Shown one piece after another: positions 1-10,915 of a stretch of DNA of 64,000 nt (the stretch's first letter is position 1; each line of letters opens with the position of its first letter). The stretch is from positions 456,450 to 520,449 of the forward strand of contig NMRB01000027.1 of NCBI GenBank assembly GCA_002633025.1, written 5' to 3'. Both the position numbers and the translations under genes were made by a program. The notes under the pieces are model-generated. The model saw nothing but the letters and a program-made list of their open reading frames with translations. It searched no databases and was not told the DNA's origin. The stretch comes from Notospermus geniculatus. Taxonomy: Eukaryota; Nemertea; Pilidiophora; Heteronemertea; Lineidae.

Positions 1-398
1 TAGTATATATTAAAGGGGAAATAACCAAAACCTTTCCATCAAACCAAGTGTGCTGAAACAAGAACCACTGGCCGTCTCATGACTGGGTACGAGATTGCGG
101 TGCTGCGGGCTTCACGCAGTGCTCTCTACGTCAGCTACGTGGCACGCGGTGAGCACAGTTTCGTTGCACTCACTCCAGGGCCGTCTTCGAACTCGTTGTG
201 AAGCCGTCAACTATTTAATGAGGCGTTAGATTAACTTCTGCTAAGGGATTTGTCATCGAGTGGGCGGTATGTTAACAACTAATAACATATGTAAACTCGA
301 TTTAGCCAACGATGCGTTGGGGAAAAGGAGGCATCTGGTGTTACAAATGTCTGGGAGATTGTTGGGAAAGTGCACCGTAGGCCTACTCCTTTGAAACC
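1..398. other. No gene recognised
   Basis: Mixed-composition DNA. I see no open frame with protein-like composition on either strand and no repeat shared with the rest of the window. Confidence 0.4.
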
Positions 399-570
399 GG
401 TGTAACGTTTTTCAGTGATGCCCATGAGCCAGTGTGAGAATACAATAGATTGACGGAATAAGCGGCGACTGGACAATGGGCGACACACAGAGACAGCGAG
501 TCCGTTTTCCAGTGTGTTCCGAACAATGAGAACCACACAGAAAAATGGCCACACTGAAAAACGTTACACC
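399..570. repeat. Short palindromic MITE
   Basis: A perfect 19-bp inverted repeat bounds the segment: GGTGTAACGTTTTTCAGTG at 399-417 and its reverse complement at 552-570. The 172-bp length and lack of coding potential fit a non-autonomous DNA transposon. A related end (CACTGAAAATGTTACACC) occurs near 43867, so the family is dispersed. Confidence 0.7.
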
Positions 571-1186
571 TGTAAAAAGCATATTGTACGGTTGATCGGC
601 AACCGCAGGCTTGGATCTCCGAGATGAAGGAATGCAGTCTATAAAGTCTTAAATGTCAAAGATAATGTCAGAAGGTTAATCACCCCCGCATATGATTTCT
701 CTGACGTGTCGCCCGCGTTGGTTGAGAAATGTTCAATTCGGTGTATAACATTGTTACATTGGAACAAGGTATTGCATGTTTAATGCATGTAATTAAGAAT
801 CCCCTAAATGGAACCAACTGATTAAATTAAATTTGTATTCTTTCAGTTATACTTCTAAGTGTATTACGAGGAAGACATTTGTCTTGGCTTTGGTGCGACG
901 GGTACATAGCGAGCCCTGGGATTGGAACTGGATACAGGTACCGACGAGTTGTGGCTGTGCCATCAAAAGGAAACGTTCCCAGTAGAGTCCCTGGTGCTCA
1001 GGTTGGATACGAGGTTGTCAAGGGGTTGCTAGCTGTGCCAGAGCAGTCAACACGGTCGTGAATAGTTCATAGCACTTTTATTTGTCTATAGACCCATTAA
1101 TTAGCCTCCGTCACGTGTTTTGGAGGGGCGTTTTTGATGGTGGCTTTGCAGAGATGCGCAAATAATGAAAAAGGAAAATTTGGTCA
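571..1186. other. Upstream flank of gene 1
   Basis: No convincing exon or repeat seen. A TGA at about 1163-1165 closes the frame upstream of the first ATG of gene 1, so translation most likely starts at 1187. No TATA box or initiator is placed with confidence. Confidence 0.35.
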
Positions 1187-1276
1187 ATGAACCTGTTGCA
1201 CCTTGGACAAAACATACATTTTACCGTGTATTTTCAAATTTGCCCCGACTCACTTCATGACATTGAGTTTCAGAAG
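1187..1276 (+). CDS. Gene 1, exon 1 (unrecognised protein)
   Basis: Thirty codons from ATG (1187-1189), starting MNLLHLGQNIHF and ending at CAGAAG before a good donor, GTGAGA. The frame is closed by TGA just upstream, which supports this start. The exon ends in phase 0, and the acceptors at 2923/4893 open exon 2 in the same frame, which is why I join them. The encoded segment is hydrophobic and aromatic-rich but not a clear signal peptide. I do not recognise the protein. The donor lies exactly at the left boundary of the tandem duplication. Confidence 0.5.
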
Positions 1277-2016
1277 GTGAGAATGAAAAAGCCTTGTAAA
1301 AAACTTTCTCCATTGATAAAAAATCCTGGACTTGAATATTCTGCTTTGTAAATCTATAAGGTTCTGACACTGATCATTTCTGATGTTGGTTACAGTTGAT
1401 CTGCAATTTTGAGCGAGAATATGGTGCTAATAATTTTGACTAAAACCAAATTAATGTTAAAACGTAAAACATACAATTCCAGAGCAGTCTCTACACATGT
1501 CAAAAACTTTACAAGTCTTGGCAACTTCACTGTTTTCAACCATTTTTATGAGGTACAAGGGGTACTCTCCTTAGTGTCCCCGGAAGGGAAAGAATACTCC
1601 CAAGGGGACATATTCCCTCAATCCTTTGAACACTCCATTAGTCCATATGTCCCAGCACAAACGGACACCCTATAATGTCCCACCACACACGGACGCCTCA
1701 CAAGGACACCTCTGAGTCTGTGAGGTGGGACTGTTTCATTTTACCCATTGGGACACCGCTGAGTCACCATTGGGACACCATTGGAACCACCCAAGAAACA
1801 CCCTGTCATCCTGTGTGGTGTTTTCTTGGGTGTCCCTGCGGTGTTCCTGAAGGGTGTTTCTGGGGTGAATTGACGAATATTTTTAGTAGGGCTGATGAAT
1901 ATTATTCATACTCACAGATACAAGGATTTAAATGGCTAACACATCAATAGTTTCCAAATTCTCTCTTGAGGTATGATAATGTCATATTGTTCGCCTCTCC
2001 GCACAGTACTCCTTAA

Positions 2017-2728
2017 CTTGCAGAAAGGTTAAAAAATTGCATTGAAATGAACCTGTGCCATATTGTAGCCAATATCGTGTAGTTTTCATAACTGAACGAA
2101 TTTTAAAAATCTGTTGGGAAAATTTTGAAAAAAGTGAGTTTTTGTATTTGTGTACATTTCCCTGTACATTTGTACAGGTGCAATGTACAGGAAATAATGA
2201 AAACACCTGAAGGTTGTCTGTTGATATCTTATAGATGACAAAATCAATTGTGATCGGAATGGAATATGTGGTAACCACTATGTAGCCAGGATTGTAGGCA
2301 AAATTTGGTTGCTTAATCAGCAGTGCTTGTTGAGCACTCGTAGGTGGCATTGCCCCACCCTTTTACCTCAAATGGTAAAAATTGTCCTATTATTGACGTA
2401 ATTACTCAAAAACGGTAACTGATTACGCAACCAAACTTTGTCTACAACCTTGGCGACATGATAGTGGTTACCACATATTCCATCCCGATCACAATTTATT
2501 TTGTCATCTTTAAGATATGAATAGGCAAAGCTTCAGGTGTTTTCCATTCTTTCCTGTACATTGCACATGTACGAATGTGCAGGGCAATGCAGAGAAATAC
2601 AAAAACTCATTTTTTTTTCAAATTTTTCCCAACAGATTTTTTAAATTCAGTTATGGAAACTGCACGATAATTGGCAGCAATATGGCACAGGTTTCATTTC
2701 AATGCAATTTTTTGTATATTTCTGCAAG
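2017..2728. repeat. Palindromic MITE in intron of gene 1 (copy a)
   Basis: Sequence from CTTGCAGAAA (2017) runs back as its imperfect reverse complement to TTTCTGCAAG (ending 2728). Arms are about 300 bp with a short loop near 2340-2420. Open frames in both arms mirror each other and are not genes. The element lies inside the duplicated intron, so it occurs twice. Confidence 0.7.
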
Positions 2729-2923
2729 CAAGTTGATGAGCACTACTGTGTCCGTCTACCGTAAATTGAGGAATCTGAGGTGCATGTATTATTAATCGGC
2801 CTTAAAAATGAAAGGTGTTGACGTCACACATCTTTCCAAGAGTGATCCCAAGTCGTCACACCAATGATACATCCAACTATTGTCTGAACGGCCTGTTCTG
2901 AAATTCCATTAAATTTTTTACAG

Positions 2924-3240
2924 GAAATTTCGACACTGAAATATGCTTTTTGGCGGGCATTTGCGATTATACCGGCTCTCACGAAAACGGACACGGAATC
3001 AGTCCCATGCAGATTTACTTCCTGTTTTATCATTATATGTCACTTAAGAGCGAGAAAAGGACCAATCGGCAGATATCTGGTGTATCATTTTAACTCTACT
3101 AAAAGGATGTATCTGGTTGCTATGAACTCGTCGTACAGTTATGCAGAGCACCCTCAAGACATGGGTTTTTACCAGTATTTCGTCGTAGTGTTCTACCGGA
3201 GAGAATTAATGTTGTATGACCTGAGAAAAGGTGGGTTTAG
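2924..3240 (+). pseudogene. Truncated duplicate of gene 1 exon 2
   Basis: This repeats the first ~315 bp of exon 2 (compare 4894-5208), with the same acceptor (TTTTTTACAG|GAAATT). After the codons for DLRKGG it runs into TTTAG|GTGAGA, the start of the second intron copy, and reaches TGA in frame. Including it in a transcript would shift frame relative to 4894, so it is probably skipped or unproductive. Confidence 0.6.
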
Positions 3241-3985
3241 GTGAGAATGAAAAAGCCTTGTAAAAAACTTTCTCCATTGATAAAAAATCCTGGACTTGAA
3301 TATTCTGCTTTGTAAATCTATAAGATTCTGACACTAATCATTTCTGATGTTGGTTACAGTTGATCTGCAATTTTGAGCGAGAATATGGTGCTATGACTAA
3401 AACCAAATTAATGTTAAAACGTAAAACATACAATTCCAGAGCAGTCTCTACACCTGTCAAAAACTTTACAAGTCTTGGCAACTTCACTGTTTTCAAGCAT
3501 TTTTATGAGGTACATGTACAGGGGTACTCTCCTTAGTGTCCTCGGAAGGGAAAGAATACTCCCAAAGGGCACATATTCCCTCAATCCTTCGAACACTCTA
3601 TTAGTCCATAGGCCTATGTCCCACCACAAACGGACACCCTCTAATGACCCACCACACACGGACACCTCACAAGGACACCTCTGAGTCTGTGAGGTGGGAC
3701 TGTTTCATTTTACCCATTGGGACACCGCTGAGTCACCATTGGGACACCATTGGAACCACCCAAGAAAGACCCTGTCATCCTGTGTGGTGTTTTCTTGGGT
3801 GTCCCTGCGGTGTTCCTGAAGGGTGTTTCTAGGGTGAATTGATGAATATTTTTAGTAGGGCTGATGAATATTATTCATACTCACAGATACAAGGATTTAA
3901 ATGGCTAACACATCAATAGTTTCCAAATTCTCTCTTGAGGTATGATAATGTCATATTGTTCGCCTCTCCGCACAGTACTCCTTAA

Positions 3986-4698
3986 CTTGCAGAAAGGTTA
4001 AAAAATTGCATTGAAATGAAACCTGTGCCATATTGTAGCCAATATCGTGTAGTTTTCATAACTGAACGAATTTTAAAAATCTGTTGGGAAAATTTTGAAA
4101 AAAGTGAGTTTTTGTATTTGTGTACATTTCCCTGTACATTTGTACAGGTGCAATGTACAGGAAATAATGAAAACACCTGAAGGTTGTCTGTTGATATCTT
4201 ATAGATGACAAAATCAATTGTGATCGGAATGGAATATGTGGTAACCACTATGTAGCCAGGATTGTAGGCAAAATTTGGTTGCTTAATCAGCAGTGCTTGT
4301 TGAGCACTCGTAGGTGGCATTGCCCCACCCTTTTACCTCAAATGGTAAAAATTGTCCTATTATTGACGTAATTACTCAAAAACGGTAACTGATTACGCAA
4401 CCAAACTTTGTCTACAACCTTGGCGACATGATAGTGGTTACCACATATTCCATCCCGATCACAATTTATTTTGTCATCTTTAAGATATGAATAGGCAAAG
4501 CTTCAGGTGTTTTCCATTCTTTCCTGTACATTGCACATGTACGAATGTGCAGGGCAATGCAGAGAAATACAAAAACTCATTTTTTTTTCAAATTTTTCCC
4601 AACAGATTTTTTAAATTCAGTTATGGAAACTGCACGATAATTGGCAGCAATATGGCACAGGTTTCATTTCAATGCAATTTTTTGTATATTTCTGCAAG
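3986..4698. repeat. Palindromic MITE in intron of gene 1 (copy b)
   Basis: Second copy of the 2017-2728 palindrome, carried by the tandem duplication. Near identical to the first, so it arose by duplication and not by independent insertion. Confidence 0.7.
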
Positions 4699-4893
4699 CA
4701 AGTTGATGAGCACTACTGTGTCCGTCTACCGTAAATTGAGGAATCTGAGGTGCATGTATTATTAATCGGCCTTAAAAATGAAAGGTGTTGACGTCACACA
4801 TCTTTCCAAGAGTGATCCCAAGTCGTCACACCAATGATACATCCAACTATTGTCTGAACGGCCTGTTCTGAAATTCCATTAAATTTTTTACAG

Positions 4894-5949
4894 GAAATTT
4901 CGACACTGAAATATGCTTTTTGGCGGGCATTTGCGATTATACCGGCTCTCACGAAAACGGACACGGAATCAGTCCCATGCAGATTTACTTCCTGTTTTAT
5001 CATTATATGTCACTTAAGAGCGAGAAAAGGACCAATCGGCAGATATCTGGTGTATCATTTTAACTCTACTAAAAGGATGTATCTGGTTGCTATGAACTCG
5101 TCGTACAGTTATGCAGAGCACCCTCAAGACATGGGTTTTTACCAGTATTTCGTCGTAGTGTTCTACCGGAGAGAATTAATGTTGTATGACCTGAGAAAAG
5201 GTGGGTTGACTGGCCGTGTCTCCTTTCCGCCAAACCGTATCGTTATTGGTTGTGTTTTCAAACCATATCAGACGTTCTTGATACAGGGAGACATGGTAGT
5301 TCATGTCAGTACACTCCCTAATGGAAATAATACAGATGGTAACATAAGAGAAATTGTAATTTACCGTTGTAACATTGAATGCACAAAAAATGAAACTATT
5401 ATGTACTTAACGAATCCGGTAATTATTGAGAACGTCGAAATTAATCGATATTGGCAGGAAATAACGCCACATATCATACTCCACCAGGATGTCATTCTTA
5501 CCCAAGTCAAGAAAGGGAAAATATATGACTTTATTTTATTCAGAAATAGCTCTCGTTGGCAAGAACCAATTCATCAGGAATGGAGTTTTGCGAAAAAGAT
5601 GGAATTCTGTAACTTTCTTAGTAATAACCAGTTTGACATTATCCTCTTTTCCTCATTGGTTGCTAAGAAAGTGTTCGGTTTATCTGTTAGTGTACATGTA
5701 GGAACAAACAATAGTATAGTTAACGGTACATGTAATGTTCCGGCGTTTAGACTTCTGCCTGTCACGTTTTTGAAGGAATATCGGTATCTCCTGATGAAAG
5801 GAACCTGGTGGAAACGTTTGCGGAAAATGAGTATGAGTGAAACAGGATCCCTGTTACATGTGCCTGAATACAGCAAGTGGATTGGTAATTCGGGAGAGTA
5901 CAAATACATATTTTTAGATCGGGTCTGTGTTTACGAAATGGTATATTAA
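4894..5949 (+). CDS. Gene 1, exon 2 (unrecognised protein)
   Basis: An acceptor (TTTTTTACAG at 4884-4893) opens a frame of 351 codons that runs without a stop to TAA at 5947-5949. With exon 1 the product would be 381 aa. It is rich in Tyr, Phe, Ile and Val with scattered Cys; one stretch reads KKMEFCNFLSNNQFDIILF. I see no clear membrane helix or known catalytic motif. No family is recognised, so no function is assigned. Its TAA is part of the TTAA target site of the MITE at 5950-6103, so the original C-terminus may have been longer. Long uninterrupted length and protein-like composition argue for real coding sequence. It could also be a remnant of a mobile element. Confidence 0.55.
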   Translation, partial: EISTLKYAFWRAFAIIPALTKTDTESVPCRFTSCFIIICHLRARKGPIGRYLVYHFNSTKRMYLVAMNSSYSYAEHPQDMGFYQYFVVVFYRRELMLYDLRKGGLTGRVSFPPNRIVIGCVFKPYQTFLIQGDMVVHVSTLPNGNNTDGNIREIVIYRCNIECTKNETIMYLTNPVIIENVEINRYWQEITPHIILHQDVILTQVKKGKIYDFILFRNSSRWQEPIHQEWSFAKKMEFCNFLSNNQFDIILFSSLVAKKVFGLSVSVHVGTNNSIVNGTCNVPAFRLLPVTFLKEYRYLLMKGTWWKRLRKMSMSETGSLLHVPEYSKWIGNSGEYKYIFLDRVCVYEMVY

Positions 5950-6107
5950 AGGGCCTCTAGAGGCAGCCCAGCATGGCTGGGGAAAACCCCGGGGAAAACC
6001 CAGGTTCAATACCTCGTACTGGTGATTAACGTTAAAGTGGCGCCGCCTAGCTGAAGAACCGGTACTGATAGTAGCCTAATGGCGAGCTGCCTCTAGAGGC
6101 CCTTTAA
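5946..6107. mobile_element. TTAA-flanked MITE that supplies the stop of gene 1
   Basis: Perfect 18-bp terminal inverted repeats (AGGGCCTCTAGAGGCAGC, 5950-5967; complement 6086-6103) are flanked by TTAA at 5946-5949 and 6104-6107. A TTAA target site is known for the piggyBac and Kolobok superfamilies; AGGG ends favour a Kolobok-like origin, which is inference. The left TTAA forms the TAA stop of the preceding frame. Confidence 0.8.
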
Positions 6108-6141
6108 GTGCGTGGAGCTCTTTGCCATCCATATACGTATA

Positions 6142-6491
6142 GAGGTTCTTCACGTGATGTCACAGCTCCAAATATCCGCCATATTGGCCGTCAAATGACG
6201 CAACGTCACAGCATCAACACAGCGTTTTTGACGTGGTTTGTACGTTGTCGGCACTCATCGGACTGTTCTACAGCAAGCCGTATGGACGATTCGCTTTGTT
6301 TTCAACACGGTTTTCACACCAGACCAACTATTTGTGTTCAGAAACTGTGAGAGGTAAAGTGATTTGTTGAGCTGTACGCTCTCAGTGGTCTGTACGGGCT
6401 GCTGAATGTTCGAACCGAGAACAAGATGGCAGCCTCCAGGCTTCATTTTGACGGCCAGTATGGCGGCCGTGTGACGTCAGTGAAGAACCTC
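6142..6491. mobile_element. MITE with GAGGTTCTTCAC ends
   Basis: Inverted ends: GAGGTTCTTCACGTGATG at 6142 and its imperfect complement ending GTGAAGAACCTC at 6491, each followed inward by a diverged TTGACGGCCA / GCCATATTGG block. No coding capacity and no clear target-site duplication. Confidence 0.65.
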
Positions 6492-6507
6492 AATTATTAA
6501 AATCACC

Positions 6508-6740
6508 AAGCCATTTCCTTATGAGGAAATAGTGCAGGAAATGTGTTGATTTAAAAAAAAATTCAAGTCATCCCCGTGTCACATTGAAACTGATATCAGT
6601 ATTAACCCTTTGCCACTCAATTGCTTATTCATCTGGATCAGTTAATATTTCATTTCCTTATTGGGAAAGAGTGCATGAAATGTGTTGATTTTACAGAGTC
6701 CTGCACTAAAATAATATCAATACAAACCCTTTGCCGCCGT
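6508..6740 (+). repeat. Diverged ~135-bp tandem pair
   Basis: The stretch CATTTCCTTATG...GTGTTGATTT...AACCCTTTGCC is present twice (about 6510-6612 and 6650-6735) in the same orientation with moderate divergence. No gene seen. Confidence 0.5.
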
Positions 6741-6924
6741 CGTATGTGGTCCAATGCGGTCCAATGTGGATTCGGGACCATTTTAAATTCACATTGGACT
6801 GCATTGGGTAGCGTTTACACGCAAGAGTTTTGAACCACAAACGGCTTCGATCAGATCGTATGTGGGTTTTTGCCTGTCGTCTAAACGGCTCTAATAAAGC
6901 TACTGAACGACTATTGTTGTCATG

Positions 6925-7235
6925 TTTGGTAGCAAATAGTGTAGGTTTCAACTGACCTACTTCCATCACTTACTGACCTACTTAAAGACCAGTTGAGCGA
7001 AGTTACTCATGTTCGATATCAAACTAAAGCTTATTAAGTGTGGGTTTGAACTGACCTACTTCCCTGACCTAGTGACCTACTTAAAGACCAGTTGAGCGAA
7101 GGTAGTCATGTTTGGTATCAAACTAAAGCTAATGACGTGTAGGTTTCAACTGACTTACTGACCTACTCCCATGGCCTACTGAAGTACTTAAAGCCATTGG
7201 AATTTACGTAGTCATATTTGGTATCCAACTAAAAT
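6925..7235 (+). repeat. Three-copy ~99-bp tandem repeat
   Basis: Units contain TGACCTACTTAAAGACCAG and GGTATCAAACTAAAGCT; the TTAAAGACC block recurs at 6982 and 7081, and a more diverged third unit follows to about 7235. No coding potential. Confidence 0.7.
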
Positions 7236-7543
7236 TGCTGACTACTAGTCTGTAGGGCTACATGTAGGTATACTATTACGTGTGCTACATTTTCAACATG
7301 TACATTCACACATTACTTATAGTAAATAACTAGAGACGAATCTTCGCCATCAGCTGATGGCTCTAGTATATTCTTGATATTACCCAATACCATGGAGAAT
7401 TAACACATGAAGGAACAAAAAAATATGTTGGGAACATTTGTGAGAAACGTGTTTTTCAATTGCGCGTGCAATTCCTGTACAGTTACGTATATGTACACTC
7501 ATGGCCAAAAATAAATGGACAGCAGTTTATCTTGAATATCCCC

Positions 7544-8410
7544 AAACCAATGGGGTAGAGAAAATTGGTCCCAACATAATATAGTAGTAAATTGTTCTGG
7601 CTATCTAATGGTATCAGCGTCGAAAAATTCCGCTAAAAGCCGCATTTGACAGAAGGAATTTTGTAAAGGCATGTTTTTTGCTTCTTTTTTATTTGCGCGA
7701 TTTCATTCAAAATTTTTATATCACCGTGTTCTACTCATCCAGCCTTTCATAATATATCCTATTTTTTCAACTATTCTGTGTAGAAATGTGAGTTTGTGGC
7801 ACTTTTATCAAAATTATGTTGCACATGCTTGCAACACCTTTGACAGAGACCCTTCAACCAATGGTCATGCTGGTAGATAAAAATCAATGGCCATTGAATA
7901 GTTTGCGGGATTGACGGTGTGTCAACAGGCTGTGAATTGGTCCACTACCAGGAATCCAATGAATTGACGCAGCCTGTTATGGAAATTGACCCTGCATGAC
8001 AAACACGACCTTCATCCAAGAATGTGTTTCTTTACTCATTGTGAACGATGAGTGACAGCACTTATTCACCACCACAACTCACAATTGTGTAGAGGCCTGT
8101 ATCAAAGGTGTTGCACGGGTGGCCAAAAGTATTTTCATAAAAGTGCCTCAAAATCACATTTCTACAAAGAATAGTTGGAATTTTATGATGTACATGCATT
8201 ATGAAAGGCTTCGATGAGTAGAACACACTGATATAAAAATTTTGAATGAAATCATGCAAATAAAAAAGTAGCAAAAAAACATACCTTTACAAAATTACTT
8301 CTGCCAAATGCGGCATTCAGCGGAATTTTTCGCTGTTGATACCATTAGATAGCCAGGAAAATTTGCTACTATATATATGTCATGACCAATTTTCTCTATC
8401 CCATTGGTTT
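7544..8410. mobile_element. Palindromic MITE nested in the left arm
   Basis: AAACCAATGGGGTAGAGAAA at 7544 mirrors the segment ending CCATTGGTTT at 8410; arms exceed 300 bp. Deleting it restores colinearity with the uninterrupted right arm at 11991-11555, which shows insertion into a pre-existing element. Confidence 0.75.
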
Positions 8411-8660
8411 GCACAGTGGTCCTTAACCAGAAGAAAGTGCAAAAAAATTTTACTCAAATAAAACCTAGGTCAGAATATTCCTATTGTTAAAGACAACGTA
8501 GTTTCATTTGCTGAAGGAACGAAAAAAATCTGTTGGGAAAATTTTGAGAAAATCCACTTTTTCGAAATGGCGGCCATTTTGGATGCTGGAAATTTGAGAA
8601 AAAGTGCTGCAATTGTCAATATTCATTCTGAATTGGCAGATTTCCTCAGGAAATGATACT

Positions 8661-9189
8661 AGTGGCCATCATGGTACAGAAAAGCACAAAATTGACACAC
8701 AAAATGATAAAACAAGAAGTCAATCTCCAAAATTCACGAATTTTCGACCCAAACCGGGGTCTTTTTCAAGTGGAACTTTACAATCTGAAACTCTAGAAAA
8801 GACTGAGCTGAAACCCGAATGTAGAACTACATAACCTGTGTAGACAGGACAAACAAGCAATTAAGGAAAGAATAGCGACCAAGCCCCACGGGTGGCCGCT
8901 GGACAATTAAGGAGAAACTAATTTAGCTGAAAGACAAGGGTTGAATAACTGCAGGATTGCTCAGCCTGACCACAAGCAGAGTGTAAGCAACTGGCGCAGG
9001 GCTTCATTTGGCTGAAAGAAAGTTTATAAATTAATAAATACATAACAAGCACAAAGGGAAAAGATGCACAAAGGTCAACACAAAGTAAAGGAATATAAAG
9101 GAAGTCAACTTCCAGATTTGTAGGAAAAAAACAGAATGGATAATGCAAATCACTGAGCAATGAGAAGAATAAGGCGAGTGGCCATCATG
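8661..9189. mobile_element. Inserted segment with 13-bp target-site duplication
   Basis: AGTGGCCATCATG occurs at 8661-8673 and again at 9177-9189, while the right arm of the host element has the site once (near 11690). The 503-bp insert (8674-9176) is A-rich, with related modules near 8680-8740 and 9050-9125. Part of it (about 8690-8800) recurs inverted at 26650-26785. A 13-bp duplication and A-richness suggest a retroposed sequence. Confidence 0.55.
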
Positions 9190-9459
9190 CATAATGCAAA
9201 GCACCCAATTTGGTGTTATACAGGGTGTCTCATGCAAAAAAGCAGGAAAGACAGTGTTATTTTGAAACATCCTTTACAAATGCTATTTGAACATGGCTGA
9301 TAAGGCACATAGAGATTCTTCACTTGCACAGTAATCACGCTGCCCAACCGTACAGGGTCAGAAAGCGTCCCGTTCCAATTCCATACCGTTGCCAAAACTG
9401 AATTAGATGCAGTAAACACAACACAACTGAAGTACACTTGATGGGTAAAGAATTTTGAT

Positions 9460-9728
9460 TCATGGCAGAAAGTGATAATCAGGTGTACAGCAATTAATTC
9501 TCATTTTGGGGAACATGCACGGGAAGTTTTGTTTACCCGTAACCCTGTACAGTTGCCCATCGTGGTAATTCACAGTTCCATCCAAAACATGAGCACCGTT
9601 GTAGCACCGTTGAATTCCAGAACGCTCCGCCAGCAAACGTCTATCATGTGCATCATAGCCCGTAATTAGCTCAGCTATTGTTTCCTGAAGGTCATCATTT
9701 CCAACTATTGAAATGCTGCCTTTCCTAA
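9460..9728 (-). pseudogene. Split open frame, 3' part (unrecognised protein)
   Basis: On the minus strand the frame runs from the transposon junction (9728) to TGA at 9460-9462, about 89 codons, with a protein-like stretch such as NDDLQETIAELITGYDAHD followed by a Cys-containing tail. It continues, in the same frame, the segment at 11196-11313 once the 9729-11195 element and one TAA copy are left out: 115 + 269 nt = 384 nt, exactly 128 codons with the stop. I do not recognise the family. In its present state the insertion breaks it, unless the element is spliced out. Confidence 0.5.
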
Positions 9729-9798
9729 AGGGCACCGCACACTAGCGATTTTTATGGTTTCCGATCTCAAGATCGGAAACCTTGAGATCGGAAACCAT

Positions 9799-9843
9799 AT
9801 AGTGTTTGGTCGTGGTGTCTGTCTGTGTGTGTGTGTGTGTGTG

Positions 9844-9874
<31 letters not shown>

Positions 9875-10915
9875 TCAGTCTGTCACACCTGTAACTTTGT
9901 TCCTGCAAGAGCTACAGACCTGGAAATGTGACCTACCCCCAGGTTTCATGACCTGAGCTACAAGATGGAATGAAAATTTCCAGTCTCCGATACCTGGTTC
10001 ATGGTGAAATTGACATATCAAAAGTTGAGATTTTGTCTGTCACACTTTTGTTTCTTGAATAACTTGTCTCCGACGCCAGGTAGAGCACTAGCAACAAGTT
10101 CCTTCCCTATGTTTATGGCCCTTGGCAAGATACTGGCATCAACAAATTTATTCTCCAGTGTCAGCATCATAATGATATTGATATATCAAATTTGATATTT
10201 TGACATATCGGGAGATCTGCCACAGTAAGTGACTTGAAACTGGTATCACAACATCATTGCTCATCCACGGATGTTATTGCAACTGAAATTTTCAGTTTGC
10301 ACCTGCTCGGTCGCATGATATTTGCTGATATCGTGGTGAGATTTGATATTCAAATTTGATAACATGACATAAGTCAGAATCTGGTGATGGTAGAGACCTA
10401 AAACCTTCACCTACACCTAGGTTATCAAGGATGAGCTTTCAGATTACGCAATGACCTTGAAGGTCAGAGGTCAAGGTCAAGGTCAAACAGTTCTTAAGCG
10501 CAAATCTCCTCGGAATTTCAGGAAAAAACGAATTAGAAGCCTGAATTTACCATCCCCGATAGGTTTAATCAGGGATCCTGTCCCAGTTATGCAATACTTC
10601 TCAAGGTCAGAGGTCAAGGTCACAGCCAACCATCACAAATAACATGAGACAGAACCTGGTGATGGTGGAAGCCTAAAACCTTCATCTACACCTAGGTTAT
10701 CAAGGATGAGCTTTCAGATTACACAATGACCTTGAAGGTCAGAGGTCAAGGTCAAGGTCAAACAGTTCTAAAGTGCAAATCTACTCAGAATTTCAGGGGA
10801 AAACTAATTGGAAGCCTGCATTAACCATCCCCTATTTATTTAATCAAGGATCCCTGTTCCAGTTACGCAATACTTCTCAAGGTCAGAGGTCAAGGTCACA
10901 GATAACTAGCTCTAG
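9799..10915 (+). repeat. Dispersed repeat with microsatellite and AGGTCA-rich tandem units
   Basis: Begins GTGTTTGGTCGTGGTGT, followed by a (GT)n/(CTGT)n microsatellite (9817-9871) and CTGTCACACCTGTAACTTTG. The same head and body recur at 14218-14470 plus 14847-14935, and a fragment at 17968-18065. From about 10395 a unit of roughly 285 bp is repeated in tandem. No coding sequence. Confidence 0.7.
10451..10905. promoter_or_regulatory. Clusters of nuclear-receptor-type half-sites (AGGTCA)
   Basis: At 10452-10485 a TGACCT is followed by four AGGTCA half-sites: one spaced pair (AGGTCA-G-AGGTCA, DR1 geometry) and two abutting copies. The cluster recurs about 285 bp on (near 10737), and shorter versions lie near 10602 and 10879. 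AGGTCA repeats are the consensus for nuclear receptors (RXR, HNF4, COUP-TF, ERR classes). Function here is unproven, since the motif is part of a repeat. Confidence 0.35.

Larger units (their letters stand above)
1277..5208 (+). repeat. ~1.97 kb direct tandem duplication within gene 1
   Basis: Unit 1 (1277 to about 3238) and unit 2 (3241 to about 5208) are nearly identical over their whole length, differing by a few substitutions and small indels (offset 1964-1970 bp). Each unit holds the intron of gene 1 plus roughly 315 bp of the start of exon 2. The left boundary coincides with the AG|GTGAGA donor of exon 1. Such near identity means a recent duplication, or possibly an assembly artefact. 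Confidence 0.9.

Noticed and set aside
279-554. 91-codon minus-strand open frame
   Set aside because: It overlaps an inverted-repeat element (399-570), lacks protein-like composition and has no splice context.
1982-2795. Open frames of 122 and 92 codons, repeated at 3982-4765
   Set aside because: They are the two arms of a palindromic MITE read on opposite strands. Similar amino-acid words in both reflect the inverted repeat, not a gene family.
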